This document shows, piece by piece, positions 1-8,701 of a stretch of DNA of 40,619 nucleotides. The DNA is from Bacillota bacterium (GTDB lineage: Bacteria > Bacillota > Limnochordia > Darwinibacteriales > Darwinibacteriaceae). The notes beneath the pieces were generated by a model, which saw only the letters and a list, made by a program, of their open reading frames with translations, was not told the origin of the DNA and searched no databases. The position numbers were made by a program, and so were the translations under genes. Every line of letters starts with the position of its first letter. Position 1 is the stretch's first letter. Location: NCBI GenBank assembly GCA_012521335.1, contig JAAYMM010000048.1, positions 1-40,619 of the forward strand, written 5' to 3'.

Positions 1-181
1 GTTGAGCCTGGACTGGATCGGTATCTTCCAGCAAGTGCTTGGGCAGGGGCGGCCACTGGGAGAAAGTGAGCAGGGCGTTAGGATCTACGGTGGCGAACTT
101 GAAGGTGATCTTCCGGCCGTCGATCACGGCAAACCCTAAGGCGATCACTAGGGCGAGAAAGACAATGCTCAGTCTCTTCAA
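1..181 (-). CDS. Partial: signal peptide joined to an internal segment of a family-5 (peptide/oligopeptide) ABC solute-binding protein; probably internally deleted
   Basis: Minus-strand TTG start at 181-179 after a GGAGGAG SD; open to the window edge: (M)KRLSIVFLALVIALGFAVIDGRKITFKFATVDPNALLTFSQWPPLPKHLLEDTDPVQAQ. The 'PLPKHLLED' motif normally lies far downstream of the signal peptide. Confidence 0.5.
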   Translation of the reverse strand, partial: MKRLSIVFLALVIALGFAVIDGRKITFKFATVDPNALLTFSQWPPLPKHLLEDTDPVQAQ

Positions 182-462
182 GGTAACTCCTCCTTCGACG
201 TAAGTGCCAGCTCAATACTCTTCCTTCGAACAAGATAGATTGCTAGCTCCTTCACCTATCACCTCCGCAGGATGGAGTGGCTGACTTATGTTGAGTGGGA
301 TCTTCTCCGTTTGGTGGCAAATTCCTTCAAAGAAATAATGCATTTTTGGATTTTGTTTTCAAACCCCTTCTAGCTGGGCATATGCCGAGAAGGAAATCTC
401 CATTTCGTGTGGAATACATAATACTGACAACTGGGAATTGACATCCAGAAAGGAAGAGCCCC

Positions 463-1329
463 ATGGCCAAAGATACGAATGTGAGCTCCGGAGGCCTGGC
501 CCGCATCCGCAGCGCCTATGCCTCGCTCACTCCCACCGAACGAAAGGTGGCCGATTACTGCCTGGAAAAACCGGAGGAGATTATCTACCTATCAGTAACC
601 CAGCTTGGTGAACGCTGCGGCGTTGGCGAAGCCACCATCATCCGCTTTTCCCAAGCAGTGGGCTTTACCGGGTACCAGGCCCTCAAGCTGAGCCTAGCGT
701 TGGAGCTGGCCTCCAGGCAGGAAAGTGCCGTCTGCGGAACCCTAGCGCCTGATGATTCCATGGAGACTCTGATCAACAAGATCACAGCCATGAACGCCAG
801 CGCGCTCCAGGATACCAGCCGCATGGTACATCCCCGGACTTTGGAAAAGGCCGTGGAAGCCATCAGCAAAGCGAAGCGGCTGTTCTTCGTAGGCGTAGGC
901 ACCTCCGGCATCACCGCCTTAGATGCCCAGAGCAAGTTCCTGAGGATCGGCATGGTGGCCTTTGCCTTAAGCGATGCCCATCATCAACTCATGGCCATGG
1001 CCCATGTGGGCCCAGGCGATACCTGCGTGGGCTTCTCCCATTCGGGAAGCACGAAAGATACGGTGGACTGCATGCGCTTGGCCAAAGCCAACGGCGCCTT
1101 CACCATTGCCGTTACCGATGCTTTCAAATCGCCCATTACGGAGTACGCGGACATCGTGCTCTTGACCAGCTCCGCTGAAGATCCTCTCCAAGGCGGATCC
1201 ATGCGCTCCAAGTTGGCCCAGGTGCATATGATCGATCTCCTCTACACAGGCGTGGCCCACCGGTTAGGTGATGCCATCGTGGAGCTGAAAAAGAAGACTG
1301 CCCTCTCGGTGGTGGATCGGCTCTATTAG
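463..1329 (+). CDS. MurR/RpiR-family transcriptional regulator (HTH_6 + SIS domain)
   Basis: N-terminal RpiR HTH (LTPTERKVADYCLEKPEEIIYLSVTQLGERCGVGEATIIRFSQAVGFTGYQALK) and SIS motifs (FFVGVGTSG, GFSHSGSTKDTVDCMRLAKANGA). Confidence 0.93.
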   Translation: MAKDTNVSSGGLARIRSAYASLTPTERKVADYCLEKPEEIIYLSVTQLGERCGVGEATIIRFSQAVGFTGYQALKLSLALELASRQESAVCGTLAPDDSMETLINKITAMNASALQDTSRMVHPRTLEKAVEAISKAKRLFFVGVGTSGITALDAQSKFLRIGMVAFALSDAHHQLMAMAHVGPGDTCVGFSHSGSTKDTVDCMRLAKANGAFTIAVTDAFKSPITEYADIVLLTSSAEDPLQGGSMRSKLAQVHMIDLLYTGVAHRLGDAIVELKKKTALSVVDRLY

Positions 1330-1374
1330 GTTGACATCCGGGGCTGGCGCTGATAAAATGGGGCTGATATGCAA

Positions 1375-1602
1375 AGGCTGTGAACAGGAGTAGTATGGGG
1401 GGTACCCAGAGAGCTGCTGGCCGGTGCGAAGCAGCACAAATCCTTCCAGAACTCGCCTGGGAGCTGCTGGTGCGATAGGTAGTGCCAGCCGGTCCAACAG
1501 ACCGTTACCAAGGTAGAGTGGGTCGTGTGCCTTTTTGGCGCGTGATCAATTAGAGTGGTACCGCGAAAATCTTTCGTCTCTAAGGAGAAGAAAGATTTTT
1601 TT
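1375..1602 (+). promoter_or_regulatory. T-box riboswitch leader of leuS
   Basis: GAACAGGAGTAGTA start, AGAGAG region, specifier-loop-like GAA-CTC-GCC (CTC = Leu, 1452-1454), canonical T-box AGAGTGGTACCGCG at 1552-1565, then a terminator; immediately upstream of leuS. Confidence 0.92.
1567..1602 (+). terminator. Intrinsic terminator of the T-box leader
   Basis: AAATCTTTCGTCTCTAAGGAGAAGAAAGATTTTTTT: AAATCTTTC/GAAAGATTT stem plus T-tract. Confidence 0.85.
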
Positions 1603-1634
1603 AGTTAGAACTGGAGATGAATGGAGGAAGTAGG

Positions 1635-4046
1635 ATGGCCCGTTACAACTTCCGCGCCGTAGAGAAGAAGTGGCAGGAGATCTGGGAAAACGAGGAGATT
1701 TTTAAGACCGGCTATGATTTCAGTAAACCCAAGTACTATGCTCTCGTAGAGTTTCCTTACCCATCCGGTGAAGGCCTGCACGTCGGCCATCCCCGGCCCT
1801 ATACCGCACTGGATGTGGTGGCCCGCAAGCGCCGCCTGGAAGGTTATAATGTCCTGTTTCCCATGGGCTGGGATGCCTTCGGCCTGCCCACGGAAAACTA
1901 CGCCATTCAGACCAAGATCCACCCTTCGGTAATCACTGAACGCAACATCAACCGCTTTAGGGAGCAGCTCCGATCCTTAGGCTTTTCCTTCGACTGGTCC
2001 CGGGAAGTGAACACCACGGATCCCGCCTATTTCAAATGGACCCAGTGGATTTTCCTCAAGCTGTTTGAAAAGGGACTAGCCTATAAGAAAGAAATGCCCA
2101 TCAACTGGTGCCCGCGCTGCAAGATCGGCCTGGCCAATGAGGAAGTAGTGGATGGTTCGTGCGAGCGCTGCGGCCACCAAGTGGAAACGCGGGTCAAGAA
2201 CCAGTGGATGCTGAGAATCACCGCCTACGCCGAACGGCTGCTCAGTGATCTGGATACGGTGGATTACATCGAACGGGTCAAAGTGCAGCAGCGCAACTGG
2301 ATCGGCCGTTCCGAAGGTGCAGACGTGATCTTCAGGATCAAAGACACGGATGAAACCTTGACTGTGTTTACCACCAGGCCCGATACCCTGTTCGGCGCCA
2401 CTTATATGGTCATCTCCCCTGAGCATCCCGTTCTGCACAAGCTCAAGGACCGCATCCAAAACTTCCCGGAAATCGAAGCCTACCAAGAGCAGGCCCGGAA
2501 AAAATCGGAATTTGAGCGTTCTCAGCTGGTGCGGGAGAAAACTGGAGTGCGCGTCGAGGGCCTGAGCGCCATCAACCCTGTGAACGGAGAGGAAATCAGC
2601 ATCTGGGTTTCCGACTACGTGCTCATGACCTACGGCACCGGAGCCATCATGGCTGTACCCGGCCACGATGAGAGGGACTGGGAGTTTGCCAAGAAGTTCG
2701 GTCTGCCTATTGTGGAAGTTGTAGCCGGCGGAGACGTGACTCAGGAAGCCTACACGGACACAGAGCACGGGATCATGGTCAACTCGGGCTTCTTGAACGG
2801 ACTGGATGTGCAGACAGCCAAGCAGAAGATCACAGCCTGGCTCCAGGAAAAAGGCTTGGGTGAGCCCAAAGTGAACTACAAACTGCGTGACTGGGTCTTC
2901 TCCCGCCAGCGCTATTGGGGCGAACCCATTCCTTTGGTCCACTGCGAACAGTGCGGCTGGGTGCCTGTGCCCGAAGAGGAACTGCCCGTGCGCCTGCCCC
3001 AGGTGGCTAACTATGAGCCCACCGATACAGGGGAGTCGCCTTTAGCCAAGATCAGGCACTGGGTGGAGACCACCTGTCCCAAGTGCGGAGGCTATGCAGA
3101 ACGGGAAACCGACACCATGCCCCAGTGGGCGGGCTCGTCTTGGTATTTCCTGCGCTACTGCGACCCGCACAACGATCAAGAACTGGCCAGCAGAGAAGCC
3201 TTGGAGTACTGGCTGCCCGTGGATTGGTATAACGGCGGTATGGAGCACACCACTCTGCACCTGCTCTACTCCCGCTTCTGGCATAAGTTCCTGTACGATA
3301 TCGGCGTCGTGCCCACGCCAGAGCCCTACGCCAAGCGCACCTCCCACGGGATGATTTTGGGCGAGAACAACGAGAAGATGTCCAAATCCCGGGGCAATGT
3401 GGTCAACCCGGATGAAGTAGTAGCCGAGTACGGAGCAGATACCCTGCGCTTGTATGAGATGTTCATCGGCGATTTTGAAAAGAGTGTCCCCTGGAGTACC
3501 GATGGTGTCAAGGGCTGCAAACGCTTCTTGGATCGGGTTTGGAAGATGCAGGAGATGATCATCCCCGGCACTGCCTACCGGCCCGAGCTGGAGGCCAAGA
3601 TCCACCAGACCATCAAAAAGGTCAGCCTGGACTACGAGAATCTGAAGTTCAACACGGCCGTGGCCGCCCTCATGACCTTGGTCAACGAGATATACCATCT
3701 GGGTTCCATCAACGAGGCGGAGATGAAGACCTTCCTCATCCTGCTCAACCCGGTGGCGCCCCACATCACCGAGGAACTCTGGTGGCAGCTGGGCTTTGAG
3801 GGCATGCTCAATGAGCAGACCTGGCCCAAGTGGGACGAAGAGAAGACGGTGGAGCAGACGGTGGAAATCGGCGTACAGGTCAACGGTAAGCTGCGGGGCA
3901 CCATCGTGGTGAACCTGGACGACTCGCAGGAGATCGCCAGAGAAAAAGCCCTGGCCAACGACGCAGTACAGAAAGCCTTAGAAGGCAAGACCATTGTCAA
4001 AGAAATCTATGTTCCCGGCCGGATCTACAACATTGTAGCCAAGTAG
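1635..4046 (+). CDS. leuS: Leucyl-tRNA synthetase
   Basis: [20 protein letters not shown] (HIGH region), [14 protein letters not shown] (KMSKS), editing-domain motifs ([19 protein letters not shown]). GGAGG SD upstream of ATG 1635; the ORF track start 1617 is probably too early. Confidence 0.97.
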   Translation: MARYNFRAVEKKWQEIWENEEIFKTGYDFSKPKYYALVEFPYPSGEGLHVGHPRPYTALDVVARKRRLEGYNVLFPMGWDAFGLPTENYAIQTKIHPSVITERNINRFREQLRSLGFSFDWSREVNTTDPAYFKWTQWIFLKLFEKGLAYKKEMPINWCPRCKIGLANEEVVDGSCERCGHQVETRVKNQWMLRITAYAERLLSDLDTVDYIERVKVQQRNWIGRSEGADVIFRIKDTDETLTVFTTRPDTLFGATYMVISPEHPVLHKLKDRIQNFPEIEAYQEQARKKSEFERSQLVREKTGVRVEGLSAINPVNGEEISIWVSDYVLMTYGTGAIMAVPGHDERDWEFAKKFGLPIVEVVAGGDVTQEAYTDTEHGIMVNSGFLNGLDVQTAKQKITAWLQEKGLGEPKVNYKLRDWVFSRQRYWGEPIPLVHCEQCGWVPVPEEELPVRLPQVANYEPTDTGESPLAKIRHWVETTCPKCGGYAERETDTMPQWAGSSWYFLRYCDPHNDQELASREALEYWLPVDWYNGGMEHTTLHLLYSRFWHKFLYDIGVVPTPEPYAKRTSHGMILGENNEKMSKSRGNVVNPDEVVAEYGADTLRLYEMFIGDFEKSVPWSTDGVKGCKRFLDRVWKMQEMIIPGTAYRPELEAKIHQTIKKVSLDYENLKFNTAVAALMTLVNEIYHLGSINEAEMKTFLILLNPVAPHITEELWWQLGFEGMLNEQTWPKWDEEKTVEQTVEIGVQVNGKLRGTIVVNLDDSQEIAREKALANDAVQKALEGKTIVKEIYVPGRIYNIVAK

Positions 4047-4063
4047 CAGGCGGGAAAAAAAGA

Positions 4064-4095
4064 AAGGCTGTTGGTAGCCAAGCCAGCAGCCTTTT
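4064..4095 (+). terminator. Rho-independent terminator after leuS
   Basis: AAGGCTG...CAGCCTT stem followed by TTTGCTTTT. Confidence 0.75.
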
Positions 4096-4132
4096 GCTTT
4101 TCTAATTTGAGAAGGCCTGGGGCAGCAGAAAG

Positions 4133-4567
4133 ATGGTTATTACCAGCGGGGTGTATGATTGTACGGAACTGGATGGTTTTGTGGTTTTCAACCAAGCCGG
4201 GGAACTAGCCGGGCTGATCACCTACACGCTGCGGGGACAGGAATGCGAGATAACCTCCCTCAACAGCGTCGAGGAGGGGAAGGGCATCGGCACAGCCTTG
4301 ATCCAGGCCGTGGAAGACGCTGCCCGAGCCCACGGCTGCAGTGTGCTGAAGCTAACTACAACCAATGACAACTTAAAAGCGCTGGGCTTCTATCAAAAGC
4401 GCGGCTTCGTCCTCTCCCGGCTCCTGCCCGACGCCGTAACTCGGGCGCGGGCCTTGAAACCTGAGATTCCTCTCATCGGATACGCGGGCATCCCCATTCG
4501 AGACGAGATCGAACTGGTCAAGCACCTTGGGGACAGCAGGGAAACGGAAGCTGTTGGCACAAAATAG
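4133..4567 (+). CDS. GNAT-family N-acetyltransferase
   Basis: Motif A-like 'GKGIGTALIQAVEDAARAHGCSVLKLTTTNDNLKALGFYQKRGF'. Confidence 0.88.
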   Translation: MVITSGVYDCTELDGFVVFNQAGELAGLITYTLRGQECEITSLNSVEEGKGIGTALIQAVEDAARAHGCSVLKLTTTNDNLKALGFYQKRGFVLSRLLPDAVTRARALKPEIPLIGYAGIPIRDEIELVKHLGDSRETEAVGTK

Positions 4568-4569
4568 TG

Positions 4570-4590
4570 AAGCGGCCGCACTGGCCGCTT
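4570..4590. terminator. Bidirectional hairpin between convergent GNAT and HD genes
   Basis: AAGCGGCC-GCACT-GGCCGCTT. Confidence 0.5.
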
Positions 4591-5185
4591 ATTCTTTGAG
4601 TATCCCGCGGGAGATAGCTTCCTGCAGAATCTGTTCCACCGCCTCCCCCAGCTCCGGGGAGACTTCTCTGATGGGTGCCATGCGCTGCCGCACCTGAGGC
4701 GCGGAAACGTTGTGGATGCGCCAGGTTCCTCCCTGAGTGACGAAGTTGAGCAGCAGGGGCTGCATGCGGTCCAGGCACACGGCAAATTTGGCTTCCAAGG
4801 TAACACCCGCCTCAAACTCTTCCCAGAGCGCCTTGAGCTCCTGGCCCTGGTCTGTGGGCAGTAAGGCGTAGATCCGCTCAGCAGCGGCCTGTTCCCGTTC
4901 TTCCTTGCCCACGGCTGCTGCCGGATCGTAGCAGAAGACATCCCCGGCATCGATCTCCACCACATCGTGGAGGAGAACCATTTTCATCACCTTGAGCAGG
5001 TCCACCGGTTCCGGAAGGTACTCCGCCAGCAGCACAGCCATGACCGCCAGATGCCAAGAGTGTTCCGCATCGTTTTCCCGACGGGAACCGTCCGCCACCA
5101 GATTTTGGCGGTAGATGCTTTTCAGTTTGTCGATCTCCAAAGCAAAGTCGATCTGCTGTCTGAGACGTTTGGGCAGTTGTTCCAT
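4589..5185 (-). CDS. HD-domain hydrolase (YfbR/5'-deoxynucleotidase-like)
   Basis: ENDAEHSWHLAVMAVLLAEY and KMVLLHDVVEIDAGD motifs. Confidence 0.85.
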   Translation of the reverse strand: MEQLPKRLRQQIDFALEIDKLKSIYRQNLVADGSRRENDAEHSWHLAVMAVLLAEYLPEPVDLLKVMKMVLLHDVVEIDAGDVFCYDPAAAVGKEEREQAAAERIYALLPTDQGQELKALWEEFEAGVTLEAKFAVCLDRMQPLLLNFVTQGGTWRIHNVSAPQVRQRMAPIREVSPELGEAVEQILQEAISRGILKE

Positions 5186-5194
5186 TTTCTTCTC

Positions 5195-5983
5195 CTATCT
5201 CTTATGCTCGTACCAGGCGCGGGGTATGGGCTGATCGTCCAGGAAGAGATCGGGCTCGCGCCGCAGAAACTCCATGGTCAGATCCACCATCGGTGCAGCT
5301 TCCACTAGAACGCTCTGAGCATCTCCTATCCTGCCCCGCACCCCAATCCCCAAGGCCAGAAGGGGCTCTTCCAGCTTGACATAATTCTCCGAGATATTGC
5401 GGATGGGAGCGCTGTGACGGCGCATGGGCCGATCCAGCAGGCGCCCATCGGGAGTGCGGATCTTCAGGGGTTGGTGCCAGTCGCTGATGCGGCGGGGCAC
5501 TTTTGCCCATTCTTCCACCCCATGGATCAAGGTGTTGCGGCTCAGGGGCACACCCAGAAAGAGCACCTTAGCCCTGCGATCATAAAGCTTGCCGTAGCAG
5601 CCCTGCCGAGGACAGGGTGTATCAAACTGCTCTTCCCCTTGGACAAACTCCTGGGCAGCGCGGCCGTAAGCCGCTAGGGAATGGGTTGGATGCCACGAGC
5701 GCAGCACGCCGGGGCGCTGGCGGAAAAGATTAGTCAACAGGCCTACGCATGAAGGCTCGTTGACCACATCGAAGACATTGTATTCCGCGTTGATCTGGGC
5801 CCAGGTGTGGGTAGGCAGCACCAAAAGCCCTTCGTGCAGGTACTCACAGAAGGCATCCAAAACGGTGTCGGCTCCCCCCTCCACTGGGCCGATGGCTTTC
5901 ATGGAGGAATGGACCAGCAGGGTGTCGTGGGGCAGGATGCCCATCTGTTCCATCTGCCTGTGCAGGTCTAACTTGCTGTACAT
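5195..5983 (-). CDS. AAC(3)-family N-acetyltransferase
   Basis: LLVHSSMKAIGPVEGGADTVLDAF, LPTHTW, SWHPTHSLAAYG motifs typical of the aminoglycoside 3-N-acetyltransferase family. Confidence 0.85.
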   Translation of the reverse strand: MYSKLDLHRQMEQMGILPHDTLLVHSSMKAIGPVEGGADTVLDAFCEYLHEGLLVLPTHTWAQINAEYNVFDVVNEPSCVGLLTNLFRQRPGVLRSWHPTHSLAAYGRAAQEFVQGEEQFDTPCPRQGCYGKLYDRRAKVLFLGVPLSRNTLIHGVEEWAKVPRRISDWHQPLKIRTPDGRLLDRPMRRHSAPIRNISENYVKLEEPLLALGIGVRGRIGDAQSVLVEAAPMVDLTMEFLRREPDLFLDDQPIPRAWYEHKR

Positions 5984-5995
5984 GGCTCACTCCAC

Positions 5996-6817
5996 TTAGG
6001 AAATCTGTTTGAACTGCTCAATGTAAGCGCGATAGTCCTCAGGACTATCCACATAAAACTCCATGGTGATCGCGCCCTGGTAGCCCGCCTCCTTCAAGGC
6101 GTGGATCACGCCCACGTAGTCAATGATACCCCGGCCCAAAGGCAGGTGCTCATCGACTGTACCGTGATTATCGTGCAGGTGGACGTGGTAAATATCATCA
6201 TACAGCTGGTGCACAAAATCCTGGGGGTTGTGCCCCGCGACCACGGCGTGCCCCACATCCAAGGTGAGCCGCACATTGGAACGGTCCACTTTGCGCAGCA
6301 GCTCCCGCATCTCGTCCGGGCTGCGGTACAGTTCGTGGGGGAAGACCAGGTTCTCTAGGCAGATCAAGATATCCGGTGCCAAATCGGCGAGCTGGCGCAG
6401 GGACTTGATCATGAACTCCTCTTGGTGGACCAGCTCAGCGCGCAGGTGCGGTGATGCCGTCTCCTGGGACCATCTCCCGCCAGGCATGGCTAAAATGCCG
6501 GGGGAAGCGTGCACCGCCACCGCGGCAGCACCGATTTCCCGGGCCAGCTCCAGAGCAGCCTGCACATCGGCCAGCGAAGCGTCCCTGATCCTCCGGTTGA
6601 TGCTGCCCAGGTTGATGTCAGTGATGGGGGCATGGACAGTGAAACTTGGCTGCAGTTCTTCCTTAATGCGTGTGATGTTCTCTCGGTAGACCTTAAACTC
6701 TTCCGGATCATAATGGGACTGTCCAGCAATGACCTCAAAACCATGCAGTCCTGCTTGGAGTGCCCGCTGTGCGTAGGTTAAGTCGTGCTGCGGTTTAAAC
6801 CAGCCGTGATACTTCAT
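5996..6817 (-). CDS. Sugar phosphate isomerase/epimerase, TIM barrel (AP-endonuclease 2 fold)
   Basis: FTVHAPITDINLGSINRRIRDASLADV, LTLDVGHAVVAGH, DIYHVHLHDNHGTVDEHLPLGRG. Confidence 0.87.
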   Translation of the reverse strand: MKYHGWFKPQHDLTYAQRALQAGLHGFEVIAGQSHYDPEEFKVYRENITRIKEELQPSFTVHAPITDINLGSINRRIRDASLADVQAALELAREIGAAAVAVHASPGILAMPGGRWSQETASPHLRAELVHQEEFMIKSLRQLADLAPDILICLENLVFPHELYRSPDEMRELLRKVDRSNVRLTLDVGHAVVAGHNPQDFVHQLYDDIYHVHLHDNHGTVDEHLPLGRGIIDYVGVIHALKEAGYQGAITMEFYVDSPEDYRAYIEQFKQIS

Positions 6818-6843
6818 GATCTTTCTCCTTCCTCAGGGCTTCC

Positions 6844-7440
6844 TCAAGGCCGCACAATACGCCCTGCAGCCATCTGACTCTCTAGAATCTCATACATGTT
6901 GGTAACAGCACCCACAGCCAACTGTTCCGTGAGTTGATAGAAGTTGAGGCACGTGCCGCAGCAGAGGATCTCCACTCCCCGCTGGGCCAGCTTGCGCAGA
7001 TCCTCCACGCTGTCAGCACCTTCCACAGCCAGCTTTACACCAGAGTTGTAGAGCAGCACTTTAGCTGGAAGCTCTTCCAGCTCTGTCAAAGCGTAGATAA
7101 ACGATTTCATGAGCAAACGGCCAAGCTCAGGATCTCCCGTGCCCATCTGCTCACTGGACAAAACCACAACCGTCCCCCGAGCCGCTTCCACCAGCTCTGG
7201 CTGCGAGTTCACTTCTGCCCCTTCTCCCACTGTGATCAAGATGCTGTATCTGTCTGGGCCCAGGTTCTGCGAGGCAGAGGCCAGCCCCATCTGCCTGGCC
7301 ATCTTCTCCAGATTCTGCAGCGCAATGCTGTTATCCACAAGCACTTCCAGCTGCCCGTGGGTGAGCTCGCGCAGTGCTTTTTTGGCTTCCAAAACGGGCT
7401 GAGGGCAGCGCAGCCCAGTAGCATCTACCGTCTTTTTCAT
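6844..7440 (-). CDS. yedF: Sulfurtransferase-like selenium-metabolism protein YedF (TusA-like + DsrE-like)
   Basis: TusA-type N-terminus [20 protein letters not shown]-terminal DsrE-like with [28 protein letters not shown]; overlaps selD stop. Confidence 0.9.
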   Translation of the reverse strand: MKKTVDATGLRCPQPVLEAKKALRELTHGQLEVLVDNSIALQNLEKMARQMGLASASQNLGPDRYSILITVGEGAEVNSQPELVEAARGTVVVLSSEQMGTGDPELGRLLMKSFIYALTELEELPAKVLLYNSGVKLAVEGADSVEDLRKLAQRGVEILCCGTCLNFYQLTEQLAVGAVTNMYEILESQMAAGRIVRP

Positions 7441-8462
7441 AGCACCACAATCTCCTTTGCTTCCCGCTCCACTATTCCCCCCACGATGGCGCTGGGTAGA
7501 GCCAGGCCCTGCAGTTCGGCCACAAGATCTTGAGCCGCAGCCTGGGGTACGCTCACCAGGAGCCCGCCGGATGTTTGGGGATCGAAGAGCACTTCTTCCA
7601 CGCTGAAGGGCACCTGGGGAGCAAACTGCACATGCGCCTCCAGGTAATTGCGGTTGCGCTGCGCAGCACCGGTAATCAAGAATTCGTCGGCATAGCTCAG
7701 CGCTTCGGGAATCACAGGCACGGCCCTGCTGAAGATTACAGCATGGCGCTCTCCCCCCAGCATTTCATGGAGGTGGCCCAAGAACCCAAACCCAGTCACA
7801 TCGGTGCAGGCATGCACAGGGTACTTGCGGATGATCTCCGCGGCATACTTGTTCAAGGTACTCATGGACTGGATAGCACGCTCCACCGCTTGGGGAGCAG
7901 CTTCACCTACCCGGTTGGCGGCGCAGACAATACCGACGCCCAGGGGTTTGGTCAAGATGAGCACATCTCCCACCTGACAGCCGCGGTTAGTGTAGATCCG
8001 CTCCGGATGGACGATACCGGTCACGGAGAGCCCGTACTTCACATCCACATCTTCGATGCTGTGCCCACCGGCCAGCACCGCTCCTGCTTCCAGTACCTTT
8101 TCGCTGCCTCCCTGAAGGATGCGCCTGAGGATCTCCAGATCCATTTTTTCCGGAAAGCAGACGATGTTCAGCGCGGTCTTCGGTTCTCCCCCCATGGCCC
8201 AGATATCGCTTAAGGCGTTGGCGGCAGCGATCTGGCCGAACAGGTAAGGATCGTCCACCATGGGCGGGAAGAAATCCAAGGTGTGTACCAGGGCTACATC
8301 TTCACTCAGCCTGTACACAGCGGCATCATCGGACTGGTCAAAACCAACCAGAAAATCGGGATCCTGCATTTTGGGCAGCCCCGCGAGAATACTGGCCAGA
8401 ACCTCCGGCCCTATTTTCGCAGTTCAGCCGCCACCAGCACAGAAAAGTCGATGGTCCGCCAT
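7437..8462 (-). CDS. selD: Selenide, water dikinase, selenocysteine-containing (in-frame UGA = Sec13 at 8426-8424)
   Basis: Reading through UGA from ATG 8462: [52 protein letters not shown]..., with U at the conserved catalytic Cys/Sec position; downstream TTDFF-like '[33 protein letters not shown]', 'LAGGHSIED', 'DPQTSGGLL'. The ORF track begins only at 8369. Confidence 0.92.
8388..8415 (-). promoter_or_regulatory. Bacterial SECIS-like hairpin immediately 3' of the selD UGA
   Basis: mRNA: UGA-ACUGCGAA-AAUA-G-GGCCGGA-GGU-UCUGGCC-AG-UAUU. A 7-bp upper stem with GGU apical loop, resembling the AGGUCU apex of the E. coli fdhF SECIS. Confidence 0.7.
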
Positions 8463-8467
8463 CCGCC

Positions 8468-8701
8468 TCACCCCATTTCCATTTCCACAATCTGATCGTA
8501 ACGCAGAGCCAGCTCCTCAGCCCAGCGCAGGAGCACGTCCCGATCTTCCGGCGAGGCCAACCAGGCCAGGCCGCAGTTGGCGCTGATCACTACGGGCATG
8601 GGGATCAAGCGCCCGGGTAGGCCGTGCTCTTTACACGCCCGCTCCCAGGCCATGGCCTGGGTAGTGGTCTCAAAGGTGATCACGACCTTGGCCTCGCCCA
8701 T
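8468..8701 (-). CDS. DUF3343 domain protein (putative Se/S carrier-like)
   Basis: KVVITFETTTQAMAWERACKEHGLPGRLIPMPVVISANCGLAWLASPEDRDVL; GGAGG SD upstream of ATG 8701. Confidence 0.88.
   Translation of the reverse strand: MGEAKVVITFETTTQAMAWERACKEHGLPGRLIPMPVVISANCGLAWLASPEDRDVLLRWAEELALRYDQIVEMEMG

Noticed and set aside
1264-1511. Minus-strand ORFs over the T-box leader
   Set aside because: The sequence is explained by the structured T-box RNA on the plus strand.
2076-2942. 288-aa minus-strand ORF inside leuS
   Set aside because: Antisense to highly conserved leuS codons; no independent support.
5195-5983. Clinical antibiotic-resistance gene (aac(3))
   Set aside because: Only the broad AAC(3) family is supported; the chromosomal operon context and lack of mobile elements do not support a resistance claim.
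7437-8369. Annotating selD as an N-terminally truncated gene starting at 8369
   Set aside because: The conserved catalytic N-terminus is present upstream through a UGA with a SECIS-like hairpin, so Sec decoding explains it better.
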